The notes beneath the pieces were generated by a model. It did no database searches. It had not been told where the DNA came from and saw only the letters and a program-made list of their open reading frames with translations. A program made the translations under genes and the position numbers. From JBGQBN01 sp041494805 (GTDB lineage: Bacteria > Acidobacteriota > Terriglobia > Terriglobales > Acidobacteriaceae), in contig JBGQBN010000074.1 in the NCBI GenBank assembly GCA_041494805.1, positions 1-15,753 on the forward strand: DNA of 15,753 nt, in the 5' to 3' direction. Below, piece by piece: positions 7,940 through 15,527 of this stretch. Every line of letters begins with the position of its first letter. The first letter of the stretch is position 1.

Positions 7940-9006
7940 TGCCCGTTCACGACCACCTTTGCGATTCGCTCGGCAGCATGCCCGTCCCACAGCGGAGGAA
8001 TGCCGGATCGCTTGGTTCTCCCCTCGAGAATGTTCCTGACCTCCGTGCGCAGGCGGTTTAGGTCGCGCCCGATCAACACGTTGCTGCCGGAGGTGACGGT
8101 CACGGGACGCTCGGTGTTTTCACGCAGGGTAAGGCACGGCACACCCAGGAAGGTGGTCTCTTCTTGGATACCCCCGGAATCGGTGATGACGAGGAGCGCG
8201 TGCTTCTGCAATGACAGGAACTCCAGGTAGGAGAGCGGGTCACAGAACTGCAGCCCGTGGGTTTCCTTTGGCAGTTGCATCTGCTTGCCAGTGCGCGGAT
8301 GGATGGGAAACAGCAGCGGCAGCTCGCGACTCACCTCCACCAGCGTTTCCAGGATACGGCACAGCGTTGCAGGGTCATCCACGTTGGAGGGGCGGTGCAG
8401 TGTGACCAGACCGTAGCGCATGAGCCTGAAGCGGCGCTCGAGCGGAGCAAATGCAGCCTCGGCGCGGTCAGAGAGCCGGACCAAGGTATCAATCATCACG
8501 TTGCCTACGCAGTGAATCTTGGAGTCCTCGATGCCCTCGGCCCGGAGGTTCTCATCGCCGTCCTTGGAGGGGGTGAACAGCAGGTCGGCCAGCCGGTCGG
8601 TCACCATGCGATTGATCTCTTCCGGCATGCTCCGGTCGAAGGAGCGCAGACCTGCTTCGACGTGCGCCAGCGGGGTCTGCAGCTTGGCGCAGACCAGCGC
8701 GGCGGCTACGGTGGAGTTCACGTCCCCATACACCACGGTCAGGTCGGGCTTGCGCTCCAGGACCACCGGCTCGAAGCGCGACATTATGGCCGCTGTCTGC
8801 ACGGTGTGCGATCCGGATCCGACTTCCAGGTTCAGGTCCGGCTCGGGAATCCCCAGCTCCTCAAAAAACACGTCGGACATGGGGCGATCGTAATGCTGCC
8901 CGGTGTGGACCAACGTCTGCCGCACGCCGCAGGCGGCCAGGGCCGCCAGCACCGGCGCCGATTTCATGAAGTTCGGCCGAGCGCCGACTACGTGAAGGAC
9001 GTGCAT
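7936..9006 (-). CDS. wecB: Non-hydrolysing UDP-N-acetylglucosamine 2-epimerase
   Basis: WecB interconverts UDP-GlcNAc and UDP-ManNAc (or related C2 epimers in the WbpI/FnlC branch) in the cytoplasm. The 356-residue protein starts MHVLHVVGARPNFMK. An upstream extension of 21 residues is open but lies inside the preceding gene, and this ATG follows that gene's TGA by one base. Family motifs appear in order: GARPNFMK, THTGQHYD, VVYGDVNST, VAHVEAGLRSFDRSMPEEIN, VTLHRPSNVD, FPIHPRTGKQM, then ITDSGGIQEETTFLGVPC with the LRENTERPVT tail. The conserved acidic and His residues of the fold are intact, so it should be active. It overlaps the next gene by four bases. Which branch (WecB, WbpI or FnlC/WbjD) it belongs to needs a tree; with a WbuB-like neighbour, a FucNAc-type pathway is possible. 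Confidence 0.95.
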   Translation of the reverse strand: MHVLHVVGARPNFMKSAPVLAALAACGVRQTLVHTGQHYDRPMSDVFFEELGIPEPDLNLEVGSGSHTVQTAAIMSRFEPVVLERKPDLTVVYGDVNSTVAAALVCAKLQTPLAHVEAGLRSFDRSMPEEINRMVTDRLADLLFTPSKDGDENLRAEGIEDSKIHCVGNVMIDTLVRLSDRAEAAFAPLERRFRLMRYGLVTLHRPSNVDDPATLCRILETLVEVSRELPLLFPIHPRTGKQMQLPKETHGLQFCDPLSYLEFLSLQKHALLVITDSGGIQEETTFLGVPCLTLRENTERPVTVTSGSNVLIGRDLNRLRTEVRNILEGRTKRSGIPPLWDGHAAERIAKVVVNGQ

Positions 9007-9007
9007 G

Positions 9008-11221
9008 TCACGCCTGATCGGCCGCGGCCGTTCGCGCCTGCGGCTGCGCCCCCAGGACGGCAGCGTCATCTACGGCCATGGGCAGGCCGGTGGAAAGGGA
9101 GTCCTGGATGCGGAACGTCGTTAATGTCGTAGCCACGATCTCCTCAAAAGCGATGGGCGCGGGCTTCCCTGCCCGCAGCGCCGTCACGAATGCTTCGCAC
9201 TCCTCGTGATGTCCCTTGTCCTGGCGCAGCCAGGAACGGACTGTCTTTCTGCGCCCGTGGCGGACGAGTTTCAGGCGGCGGTAGTCATGGAGCACGGCGG
9301 TCGCTCCGCCGCAGAACATCTCGATCCGCTCCTTGCCCAGGCTGCGGTCGCCATTAGCGACATAGCTGATCTGCCCCACGGATCCATCAGACAGTTCCAG
9401 CGTGATCGCGAGGTTGTCGTCCGCGTACTTGCCTTGGTTCGGCAGCGCGCGAGCGTACACACGGTGGACCCGTGAAGCGGCTAGGTGCTGCACGAGGTCC
9501 ACAAAGTGGCAGACCTCGCCGATGATGCGCCCTCCTCCCTGCGCCGGATCCTGGATCCAGCTGCTGATGGGAATGGCGCCCCCGTTGACTCGTATCTGGA
9601 TCACCCTGGGCTCGTGCACGCCGGCGAAGAACTCGCGCATCTGCCGCACCATGGGCGCGAACCGGCGGTTGAAGCCCACCAGCAGGACCGCGTTCGAGTC
9701 GCGGTACGCAGTGCAGATCTCGCCCAGTTCCTGCTCGTTCAGGCACAGCGGCTTCTCACAGAAGACGTGCTTGCCCGCGCGCAATGCCGCCAGCACCTGG
9801 CGGGCATGCAGGTTGTGCCGCGTCCCAATCACCACGGCCTGCACTGCCGGGTCCGCGAGCACCTGCTCCTCGTCGGTCGTGCAATAGGCGGCTCGGAACT
9901 TCTGTGCAGCATGGCGGGCGGTCAAGCCCCGGCTCGTGCACACCGCCTGGAAAGACACCTGGCCGGTGGCCTGCAGCGCCGGCATCAGCACGCCGCTGGC
10001 GAAGCTCCCCGCCCCGAGCACGCCAATGCCGACCCGGCCCTGGGCTGCGCACACGGGGCTGCGCAGCGGGACGGTTGCCTGCACCGCGGCGTCACAGCTG
10101 TAGCGTAGCACCACCCCGAGGTAAGGCGTCCGCATCTTTCCCGAGATCAGGTCATAGGCCTGGGCGGCCTCCGCGATGTCGAACCGGTGAGTGATAAGCG
10201 GCTGGACGTCGACCTTACCCTGGGCTAGCAGCCCCAGGAACGCCTGCATGTTGCGGTTCTCCGTCCAACGGACGTAGTCGATGGGATAATCCTGCCCCTT
10301 CTCCTCGTAATTGGCGTCGTAGCGACCTGGACCGTAGGAACGGGAAATGTGGAACTCGAGTTCCTTTTCGAAGTAAGGCTGGCGGGGCAAGGTGGTGCCC
10401 ACGGCGCCGACAGCGACGACTCGCGCCCGGCTGCGAGCAACCTTGGCCGCCAGCTCCACCGGCGCGCTGCTCTCGCTGGCCGCGGTGATCAGCACCACAT
10501 CGGCTCCCATCGCCCCACCGGCAGCGGCCACCACTGGATCGAATTCGGCAGGGTCGGTGGCCACGGCGCACCCGAAGCGCTGCGCCAGCTCGCAGCGGGC
10601 GGGGTCCGGGTCCATGCCTACCACGTAGCAACTAGCGGCGCGGGCAATCTGAACCGCCAGCAGCCCGATCACGCCCAACCCGATCACCGCCACGGTCTCG
10701 CCGACCTGCGGCTCGCCCAGCCGGAAGCCGTGCAGCGCGATAGAACCCATCGTGGTGAACGCCGACGCTTCGAACGAGACCCGGGATTCGCCGCCGGGGA
10801 TCCGCGCCACCAGGTGGCGCGGCACGGCAACGAATTCCGCGTGGTTGGCATATCCTGCGCCTGCACAGGCCACACGGTCGCCTGCCTGAAATTCGGCGAC
10901 GTCGGGCGCCACCGCGAGCACGGTCCCGGCACAGCTATAACCAAGCGACTGCGGCTGCTCCAGCTTCCGGTTGGCCGAGTCGATGGCGGAGAGGAGCCCC
11001 TCCCGGCGCGCCTTCTCCAGCACCAGCCGAACTAGGTCGGGACGGGCGCGCGCTTTCTGGAGCAGGCCCTTCCGCGCGAATTCCACCAAACCCCGCTCGG
11101 TGCCGGCGGAAACCGCCGAAGCGGCCACACGCACCAGCACACATCCTGGTCCCAGTTGTGGAACAGGAACCTCGTCAGTTCTTACCTGGCCAGTTCTGGG
11201 AATCTGGTAGAGCTGTTTCAC
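9008..11221 (-). CDS. Bi-domain oxidoreductase: MDR-type dehydrogenase fused to Gfo/Idh/MocA
   Basis: About 737 residues carry two dehydrogenase folds. The first is an alcohol-dehydrogenase-like MDR domain with AASAVSAGTERG, LGYSCAGTV, GDRVACAGAGYA and a nucleotide-binding GLGVIG (181-186). It lacks the usual catalytic-zinc Cys/GHE pattern. After GVVLRY a second Rossmann domain begins, VGIGVLGAGSFASG, followed by GKHVFCEKP, the Gfo/Idh/MocA motif near 489-491, and a C-terminal sheet domain. This fusion is a known family in polysaccharide clusters, often beside heparinase-like or glycosyltransferase genes, but its reaction is unknown to me. The frame is open from a TTG at 11251. I prefer the GTG at 11221 because VKQLYQIPRTGQVRTDEV aligns with the usual family start and an AGAGG lies upstream. 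It sits between the C5-epimerase and wecB, one base before wecB. Confidence 0.9.
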   Translation of the reverse strand: MKQLYQIPRTGQVRTDEVPVPQLGPGCVLVRVAASAVSAGTERGLVEFARKGLLQKARARPDLVRLVLEKARREGLLSAIDSANRKLEQPQSLGYSCAGTVLAVAPDVAEFQAGDRVACAGAGYANHAEFVAVPRHLVARIPGGESRVSFEASAFTTMGSIALHGFRLGEPQVGETVAVIGLGVIGLLAVQIARAASCYVVGMDPDPARCELAQRFGCAVATDPAEFDPVVAAAGGAMGADVVLITAASESSAPVELAAKVARSRARVVAVGAVGTTLPRQPYFEKELEFHISRSYGPGRYDANYEEKGQDYPIDYVRWTENRNMQAFLGLLAQGKVDVQPLITHRFDIAEAAQAYDLISGKMRTPYLGVVLRYSCDAAVQATVPLRSPVCAAQGRVGIGVLGAGSFASGVLMPALQATGQVSFQAVCTSRGLTARHAAQKFRAAYCTTDEEQVLADPAVQAVVIGTRHNLHARQVLAALRAGKHVFCEKPLCLNEQELGEICTAYRDSNAVLLVGFNRRFAPMVRQMREFFAGVHEPRVIQIRVNGGAIPISSWIQDPAQGGGRIIGEVCHFVDLVQHLAASRVHRVYARALPNQGKYADDNLAITLELSDGSVGQISYVANGDRSLGKERIEMFCGGATAVLHDYRRLKLVRHGRRKTVRSWLRQDKGHHEECEAFVTALRAGKPAPIAFEEIVATTLTTFRIQDSLSTGLPMAVDDAAVLGAQPQARTAAADQA

Positions 11222-11312
11222 CTTGGTAGCTGCCTCTTGACTCGTTGGCAACGGTCAGCTTCGCAGAAAGCGCAAAGACGGCTGCTCATCTCTGCGCGCT
11301 TGCCCTGAAATT

Positions 11313-12320
11313 CTAGTAGAACAGGAGCTTGAAGGCGCTCTTCTGCAAAAGCGCTCGCATTCGGTAGAAGCGGTTCTCCTGATATGCCGCCCAGCGGTCG
11401 GCATAGTCCTGAAAGACTTGCCTGCCGGACAAGAGGTGCAGAACCCGCAACTGCACCACATGCAGCGCGTGATAAAAGGGGCTGGCAATCATTCTCCAGC
11501 GGGTTCCAGATTGCTCGTAGAGGGACCAGAAGCCGGTATCGTAGCGGGGCAGACTTCGCTGCAGGGTATCCAGCACCTGCTCGACGAGGCGTTGTGCGCG
11601 CGCGTCTCCGGTGGCCAGCGCGTAGTCATAGACGCCCCAGCCGGCCCAGATCATGCCATTGAGAACGTGTGTGGGGGGATCCACCAGGTACTCCTCGATC
11701 CACACATCAGGCAGCTGGCCGAGGTAAAGAACACCCCCCTCTTGTACGGAGCGGTTGAGGGGCTCGAAGGCGCTGTGCGCGGCCTCAAGGTAGCGGGAAC
11801 CCGGCGATTCCCGAGCTGCCCGGACCAGGAGGCTGATTCCCTGGCCCTGCGCCAGGCCGGAATACCAGGGGGCCCGGAGCGTATCGCGGTATTCGAAATC
11901 GAAATTGTGGCTCCACACCCTCAGCCCGAATGCGTTGAGCTGGAGGTTCTCTACCAACCAGTCAGCCGCCAAAAGAAACTTGCGCTGACGGTCGGCATCA
12001 CGGGTGGCGAGGAACAGGTTGTAATTGCCCAGCCCGTATTGCGCGATGGCGATGGGGTTATATTGCAGGCCGATGGCGCCATGGTAGTTCAGCATGGGAA
12101 TGCCTGCGGCGTCGAACGGGCCCGGGTAGTCCGCCTTCTCGAAAAAGGTTTGGTAGTACTGCCCCAGCACACCCGGCTGGAAACTTTCGTTGACCCGGGT
12201 CGCGTCATGCCAGAAGGTAAGCTGGCTGTTGGAGCCGGTCAGATAAGCCCGGAAGGTGCGGTGCCAGTAGTCGATGCGGCGGCGGTGCGCCGGTTTGATG
12301 ACAGGGGTTGCGGCAGCCAT
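11313..12320 (-). CDS. D-glucuronyl C5-epimerase domain protein
   Basis: The 335-residue protein matches the C-terminal domain of heparan/heparosan glucuronyl C5-epimerase (PF06662), which inverts C5 of glucuronic acid to give iduronic acid in a polymer. Matching blocks are NYHGAIGLQYNPIAIAQYGL (78-97), WYSGLAQGQGISLLVRA (152-168), EEYLVDPPTHVLNG (209-222), YDTGFWSLYEQ (260-270) and PFYHALHVVQL (281-291). These include tyrosines in the places where the animal enzyme has its active-site tyrosines. No signal peptide or membrane segment is visible, so it would act in the cytoplasm or on lipid-linked intermediates, unlike the Golgi enzyme. The ATG at 12320 has no clear ribosome binding site and lies 35 bases after the asnB relic. 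It is 91 bases before the bi-domain oxidoreductase GTG. Family assignment is strong; substrate and even epimerase activity are inferred. Confidence 0.88.
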   Translation of the reverse strand: MAAATPVIKPAHRRRIDYWHRTFRAYLTGSNSQLTFWHDATRVNESFQPGVLGQYYQTFFEKADYPGPFDAAGIPMLNYHGAIGLQYNPIAIAQYGLGNYNLFLATRDADRQRKFLLAADWLVENLQLNAFGLRVWSHNFDFEYRDTLRAPWYSGLAQGQGISLLVRAARESPGSRYLEAAHSAFEPLNRSVQEGGVLYLGQLPDVWIEEYLVDPPTHVLNGMIWAGWGVYDYALATGDARAQRLVEQVLDTLQRSLPRYDTGFWSLYEQSGTRWRMIASPFYHALHVVQLRVLHLLSGRQVFQDYADRWAAYQENRFYRMRALLQKSAFKLLFY

Positions 12321-12355
12321 TATGGGTCAGCTGGGGTGGATTGCCAGTCGTGATG

Positions 12356-12833
12356 TCAGGAAGCCGGCACGGGCCGAGGCTGGTTCAGCGAATGGCTGGG
12401 TTGATCCAGGAACACACTCAACCACATTTCCATCCACATCAAGGAGAAAATGGTGTAGGCAGCATCGACCTACCCTTCGCGGTCCAAGCGGATCAGCTCG
12501 TGACCGCTGAGGGATCATACAACCCGCGCGACTTCAGGCGAGACGCCGACAAGGTGTCCTCCATCACGTCGCGCAACTCCGAATGCGACCATTTGCGCAA
12601 CGGTACGCCGAAACCGGTCTTAGGCCAGTAGACCACATCGCGGGGCAGCCAGGGCTCCATTGCCTTCCGGAGAATCCACTTTGTCGTTCCGGTTCGATGC
12701 TTGAGCAAGAGCGGAAGGCGAGCCGCCAGCGACACCAGGTCGGGGTCCAGGAGTGACACCCGTATTTCCACTCCCGAAGCGCGTCAATCAGCAGTGTTTC
12801 GCCGGTACCCATGTTCAGAAGCACTTGTTGCAT
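12356..12833 (-). pseudogene. Asparagine-synthetase-like (AsnB) C-terminal relic
   Basis: Pieces of the AsnB synthetase domain lie in order in different frames. MQQVLLNMGTGETLLIDALR (from 12833) is followed after a frame change near 12771-12776 by VEIRVSLLDPDLVSLAARLP, TTKWILRKAMEPWLPRDVVY and KTGFGVPLRKW. A second shift occurs at about 12500-12501, after LYDPSAV. The third frame reads ELIRLDREG, then an in-frame TAG (12470-12472), then VDAAYTIFSLMWMEMWL to a stop at 12356. The N-terminal glutaminase domain and most of the ATP-binding domain are absent, as only about 110 bases separate it from hisF. Three lesions make sequencing error an unlikely full explanation. Intact relatives in polysaccharide clusters amidate uronic acids or other carboxylates using glutamine. 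This one should be dead, so any uronamide would have to come from elsewhere. Confidence 0.8.
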
Positions 12834-12951
12834 CGAACCTCACAACTGGACAGTGGCCGGTGCATCGCGGGCTGGGCCCGGCGGTTGACAGCTCGCCCTT
12901 GGAGACATGCTCGCAGGTTGAGGTGGCTTTCAAGCACCGTGTTGGCTTGCA

Positions 12952-13737
12952 TCAAACTTTAGCCTGACGGGCGAGGGGCACCAAGGCATCCTTCTCCGAC
13001 CGGTTGGGGTAATTGATCAGAACTGCCCGAAAGCTCCCCTTGAACACAAACAGACTTCCGGCGGCGGCGCCAATCGTTCCAAATAATTCAATCAGAGCTG
13101 CAATGTCCTTGAGCGATCCAGCGCCCCCCAGAACAGTGATCGGAAGGTTGGTGGCATCGCGCACTTTTCTGGCGAGTTGAAGATCATACCCTGTCATTAG
13201 CCCGTCGCAGTCGATCGAATTGATGACCAGCTCGCCCGCGCCTAGATGCTCAGCGGTCTTGGCAAATTCGACAGGGCTGAGGCCAGTGCCTTTTCTACCG
13301 TTATGGATAAAGAGCTCATAGGGCTCACGGGACTTGACCTTCTTCACGTCCATGACCACCACAATGCTCTGGCTGCCGACGACCGCGGCCGCCTTCGCGA
13401 CGAGATCGGGGTTGCTAATCGCAGCCGAACTAATCGCGACCTTTTCGACACCTAAGCTGATGATTTCTTCGACTTGCTTGACTGTTTTCACGCCCCCGCC
13501 GTAGCATAGCGGCATCCGGCATTCGGCGGCCAGATTCTGGATGAGCACGTAGTCGGGCTCGTTCTGATGGACGGAAGCATCGATATCCATCACGATAATT
13601 TCATCAACTTCCTTCTCGTTAAAAATCTTTACGGCGTTGATCGGATCGCCTACATACTTCGGATTGCCGAAGTTGATGGTTTTCACCAGGCCGCCATTCT
13701 TGACCAAAAGACAAGGTGTAATTCGCGGGCGCAACAT
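12952..13737 (-). CDS. hisF: HisF-like subunit of a sugar amidination system (not histidine biosynthesis)
   Basis: The 261-residue TIM barrel is closest to the HisF2-type paralogues of O-antigen clusters. It begins MLRPRITPCLLVKNGGLVKT. The frame is open 83 codons upstream, but that overlaps hisH, and this ATG lies two bases after the hisH stop. True HisF has CLDVK, with Asp11 as a catalytic residue; here it is CLLVK, so that Asp is Leu. The second catalytic Asp position is kept (VVVMDVKK). Barrel motifs CYGGGVKT, KVAISSAAI and LGGAGS are present. With HisH it probably forms a glutaminase complex whose barrel channels ammonia to the sugar amidotransferase encoded upstream. No other his gene is near. 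Its TGA overlaps a downstream ATG as TGATG, but only a 45-codon frame follows. Confidence 0.9.
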   Translation of the reverse strand: MLRPRITPCLLVKNGGLVKTINFGNPKYVGDPINAVKIFNEKEVDEIIVMDIDASVHQNEPDYVLIQNLAAECRMPLCYGGGVKTVKQVEEIISLGVEKVAISSAAISNPDLVAKAAAVVGSQSIVVVMDVKKVKSREPYELFIHNGRKGTGLSPVEFAKTAEHLGAGELVINSIDCDGLMTGYDLQLARKVRDATNLPITVLGGAGSLKDIAALIELFGTIGAAAGSLFVFKGSFRAVLINYPNRSEKDALVPLARQAKV

Positions 13738-13739
13738 GC

Positions 13740-14354
13740 TTACAACTCGGCAAAATTCTTCAGGAGCTGGATGCCCCATTGGTGGCTTTTTTCCGGGTGA
13801 AACTGCACACCATAAATATTGCCGGCGCGAATACTTGATGCAAAGGGGCCACCGTAGTCCGTAACTGCAAGAATCACGTTCTGGTCTTTCGGTGCGAAAT
13901 AGTACGAATGCAAGAAGTAAAATCTGCCCGTCGGTCCGATATCCCTGAACAAGCCCCCCTGGCTGTGGGGTTCGACGTCGTTCCATCCCATATGCGGCAC
14001 GTACGCGCGATGGGATGGTGCCGCGCGGTCAAATTTCTTGACTTCGGCATCAATCCATCCGAGTCCTTCTAGGGAACCCTCGTCGCTTCGTTTGGCCATC
14101 ATCTGCATGCCCACGCAAATCCCCAGTACAGGCTTACCTTTGGACAGCACCAGATTGTCCAGCACGGCCCGCATCCCGGAGTTATCCAGGCGGGCCATGG
14201 CCCAGTCAAACGCACCGACTCCTGGAAGAATGACTCTTTCCGCCCCGGTCAGCTCCTCTGCCGTACTAGCGATCCGCACGGGAATATTCAGGCGCTTGTA
14301 GATGTTGGCAATCGCGTGGATATTGCCGACGCCGTAATTGAATATTGAAATCAT
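13740..14354 (-). CDS. hisH: HisH-like glutamine amidotransferase for sugar amidination
   Basis: This is a 204-residue class I glutaminase of normal HisH length. The nucleophile Cys lies in GICVGMQMM, and the His-Glu pair of the triad is in YGVQFHPEKS near the C-terminus. ILPGVGAFDWAM and PHMGWNDVEP are further HisH signatures. It hydrolyses glutamine and passes ammonia to its HisF-type partner, encoded two bases downstream. The ATG overlaps the stop of the amidotransferase gene as ATGA, so the three genes are translationally coupled in the order amidotransferase, hisH, hisF. That is the gene set of P. aeruginosa WbpG-HisH2-HisF2, not of a histidine operon. An AAGG lies about ten bases before the start. 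Confidence 0.92.
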   Translation of the reverse strand: MISIFNYGVGNIHAIANIYKRLNIPVRIASTAEELTGAERVILPGVGAFDWAMARLDNSGMRAVLDNLVLSKGKPVLGICVGMQMMAKRSDEGSLEGLGWIDAEVKKFDRAAPSHRAYVPHMGWNDVEPHSQGGLFRDIGPTGRFYFLHSYYFAPKDQNVILAVTDYGGPFASSIRAGNIYGVQFHPEKSHQWGIQLLKNFAEL

Positions 14355-15484
14355 CTTTTCACTGCCTTTTCCAGCCCCATCAGGTGCATGACACGAGCCC
14401 CCAGCAGAAAGAGATACAGCTGATTTTTATAGTCCTTGTATGACTTGGTCGGCGCATCCATGTACCCCTGCAGCTCGGCGACGGATATTCCAAGCTTGGT
14501 GGAGATATATTCAAAATCCTGAGCAATAGTTTTTTCGTCGTAAGGCGGCTGCGCGAGGTCGGCCAGGGCCTCCTCCCGCGTCATTTGGCCGGTCAGGATC
14601 ACGCTCGAATACTGGACCCTTCGAGTATCGAAGCCGAATTTCTTCGGGAGCCAATAACCCTCATAGAATTTTGTAAATCGGGACTCAAAGTGTTTGCGCG
14701 GATACTGTTGCCATCCGAACTTGGCGCTGAGCAACAGCATCGCATCCTTTTTTAGATAGGGTAAATAGTCCAGCGGCTTGACCACCTCGATTCCCTTGAA
14801 ATACCTCAAATAAACCTTGTGCCTCAGAATGCCGGAAAGGGGGAAATTGACGAGCGGCGCTTGCCCAAATTTCCCATGAATATCCCGGATCTGCCACATG
14901 TCGGTTCCGTAGTAAAAATAGTCCAGAGGATTCCTGACGCATTCCGTTGATATATTGCCACCGGTAAGTATGTACTTAACCCCATGCTTTTCAGCAAATC
15001 TATACATCGTTGCAAAAAACGCATGATCTTGCGGCAAATCGATATGCGGAACGCCCGATTTGAAGAACGCAAGTTGAAGGTCGCGCATCTCCTTCCAATC
15101 GATCACTTCCGTGAATAATTCCAAACGCAGATTGTCAATTAACTTTTCAATGTTGTTGACGGCGATCTGGGAGTTCCACCCCCCGTCGACATGGAACACC
15201 AGAGGACGCAGGCCGAACTGCTCTTTTGCGACGAACGTCAGGTACGAGCTGTCCGCTCCGCCGCTGATTCCGATAATGCAGTCGAAATCCTTGCCGGCTC
15301 CGGCCCTCTTGATTTGATCGATCTTCTTCTTGAGCACCGTCATTCCGGCTTCGTTGGGCTGCCATTTCGGCAGAACGCGCTTATAAAAATTGTTGCAGTG
15401 ATCGCACATCCCTTTCCCGTCAAACGTGATCTTTGGATCGGACGTGTCCATCACGCAATTTGTGCACAGTTGATAGAGTTTCAT
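14351..15484 (-). CDS. wbpG: N-acetyl sugar amidotransferase (WbpG/PseA family)
   Basis: The 377-residue cytoplasmic enzyme has the features of TIGR03573-type N-acetyl sugar amidotransferases. A Cys-rich knuckle with C7xxC10 and C27xxC30 (CTNCVMD, then GMCDHC) is likely to bind zinc. A PP-loop ATP pyrophosphatase motif SGGADSS lies at 74-80, followed by FHVDGGWNS and LTGGNISTEC. Family members activate the acetamido oxygen of a nucleotide-linked sugar with ATP and replace it with ammonia, giving an acetamidino group, as in P. aeruginosa ManNAc3NAmA or Campylobacter pseudaminic acid derivatives. Ammonia would come from the HisH/HisF pair directly downstream. I see no good Shine-Dalgarno before its ATG. 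The sugar modified here is not known: no pse or wbpABDE genes are in the window. The symbol is by family, not proven orthology. Confidence 0.92.
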   Translation of the reverse strand: MKLYQLCTNCVMDTSDPKITFDGKGMCDHCNNFYKRVLPKWQPNEAGMTVLKKKIDQIKRAGAGKDFDCIIGISGGADSSYLTFVAKEQFGLRPLVFHVDGGWNSQIAVNNIEKLIDNLRLELFTEVIDWKEMRDLQLAFFKSGVPHIDLPQDHAFFATMYRFAEKHGVKYILTGGNISTECVRNPLDYFYYGTDMWQIRDIHGKFGQAPLVNFPLSGILRHKVYLRYFKGIEVVKPLDYLPYLKKDAMLLLSAKFGWQQYPRKHFESRFTKFYEGYWLPKKFGFDTRRVQYSSVILTGQMTREEALADLAQPPYDEKTIAQDFEYISTKLGISVAELQGYMDAPTKSYKDYKNQLYLFLLGARVMHLMGLEKAVKR

Positions 15485-15527
15485 GGCAGCAATCAGTTAA
15501 AAAGTGAACAACGGCATTGGCTCAAAG

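Noticed and set aside
7936..9069. Longer wecB starting upstream of MHVLHVV
   Set aside because: The extra 21 residues are Arg-rich, lie within the preceding gene and do not match the family. The ATG at 9006 gives the standard N-terminus.
8257..9132. Long plus-strand open frame opposite wecB (291 codons)
   Set aside because: It mirrors a highly conserved minus-strand gene, has low-complexity composition rich in His, Gln and Arg, and shows no recognisable domain. High GC creates such shadows.
11418..12353. Long plus-strand open frame opposite the C5-epimerase (311 codons)
   Set aside because: It is antisense to a gene with clear family motifs. No domain or ribosome binding site was seen.
12952..14354. 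Histidine biosynthesis operon
   Set aside because: hisH and hisF occur without hisA, hisB, hisG or other his genes. They follow a WbpG-type amidotransferase, and HisF lacks its first catalytic Asp.
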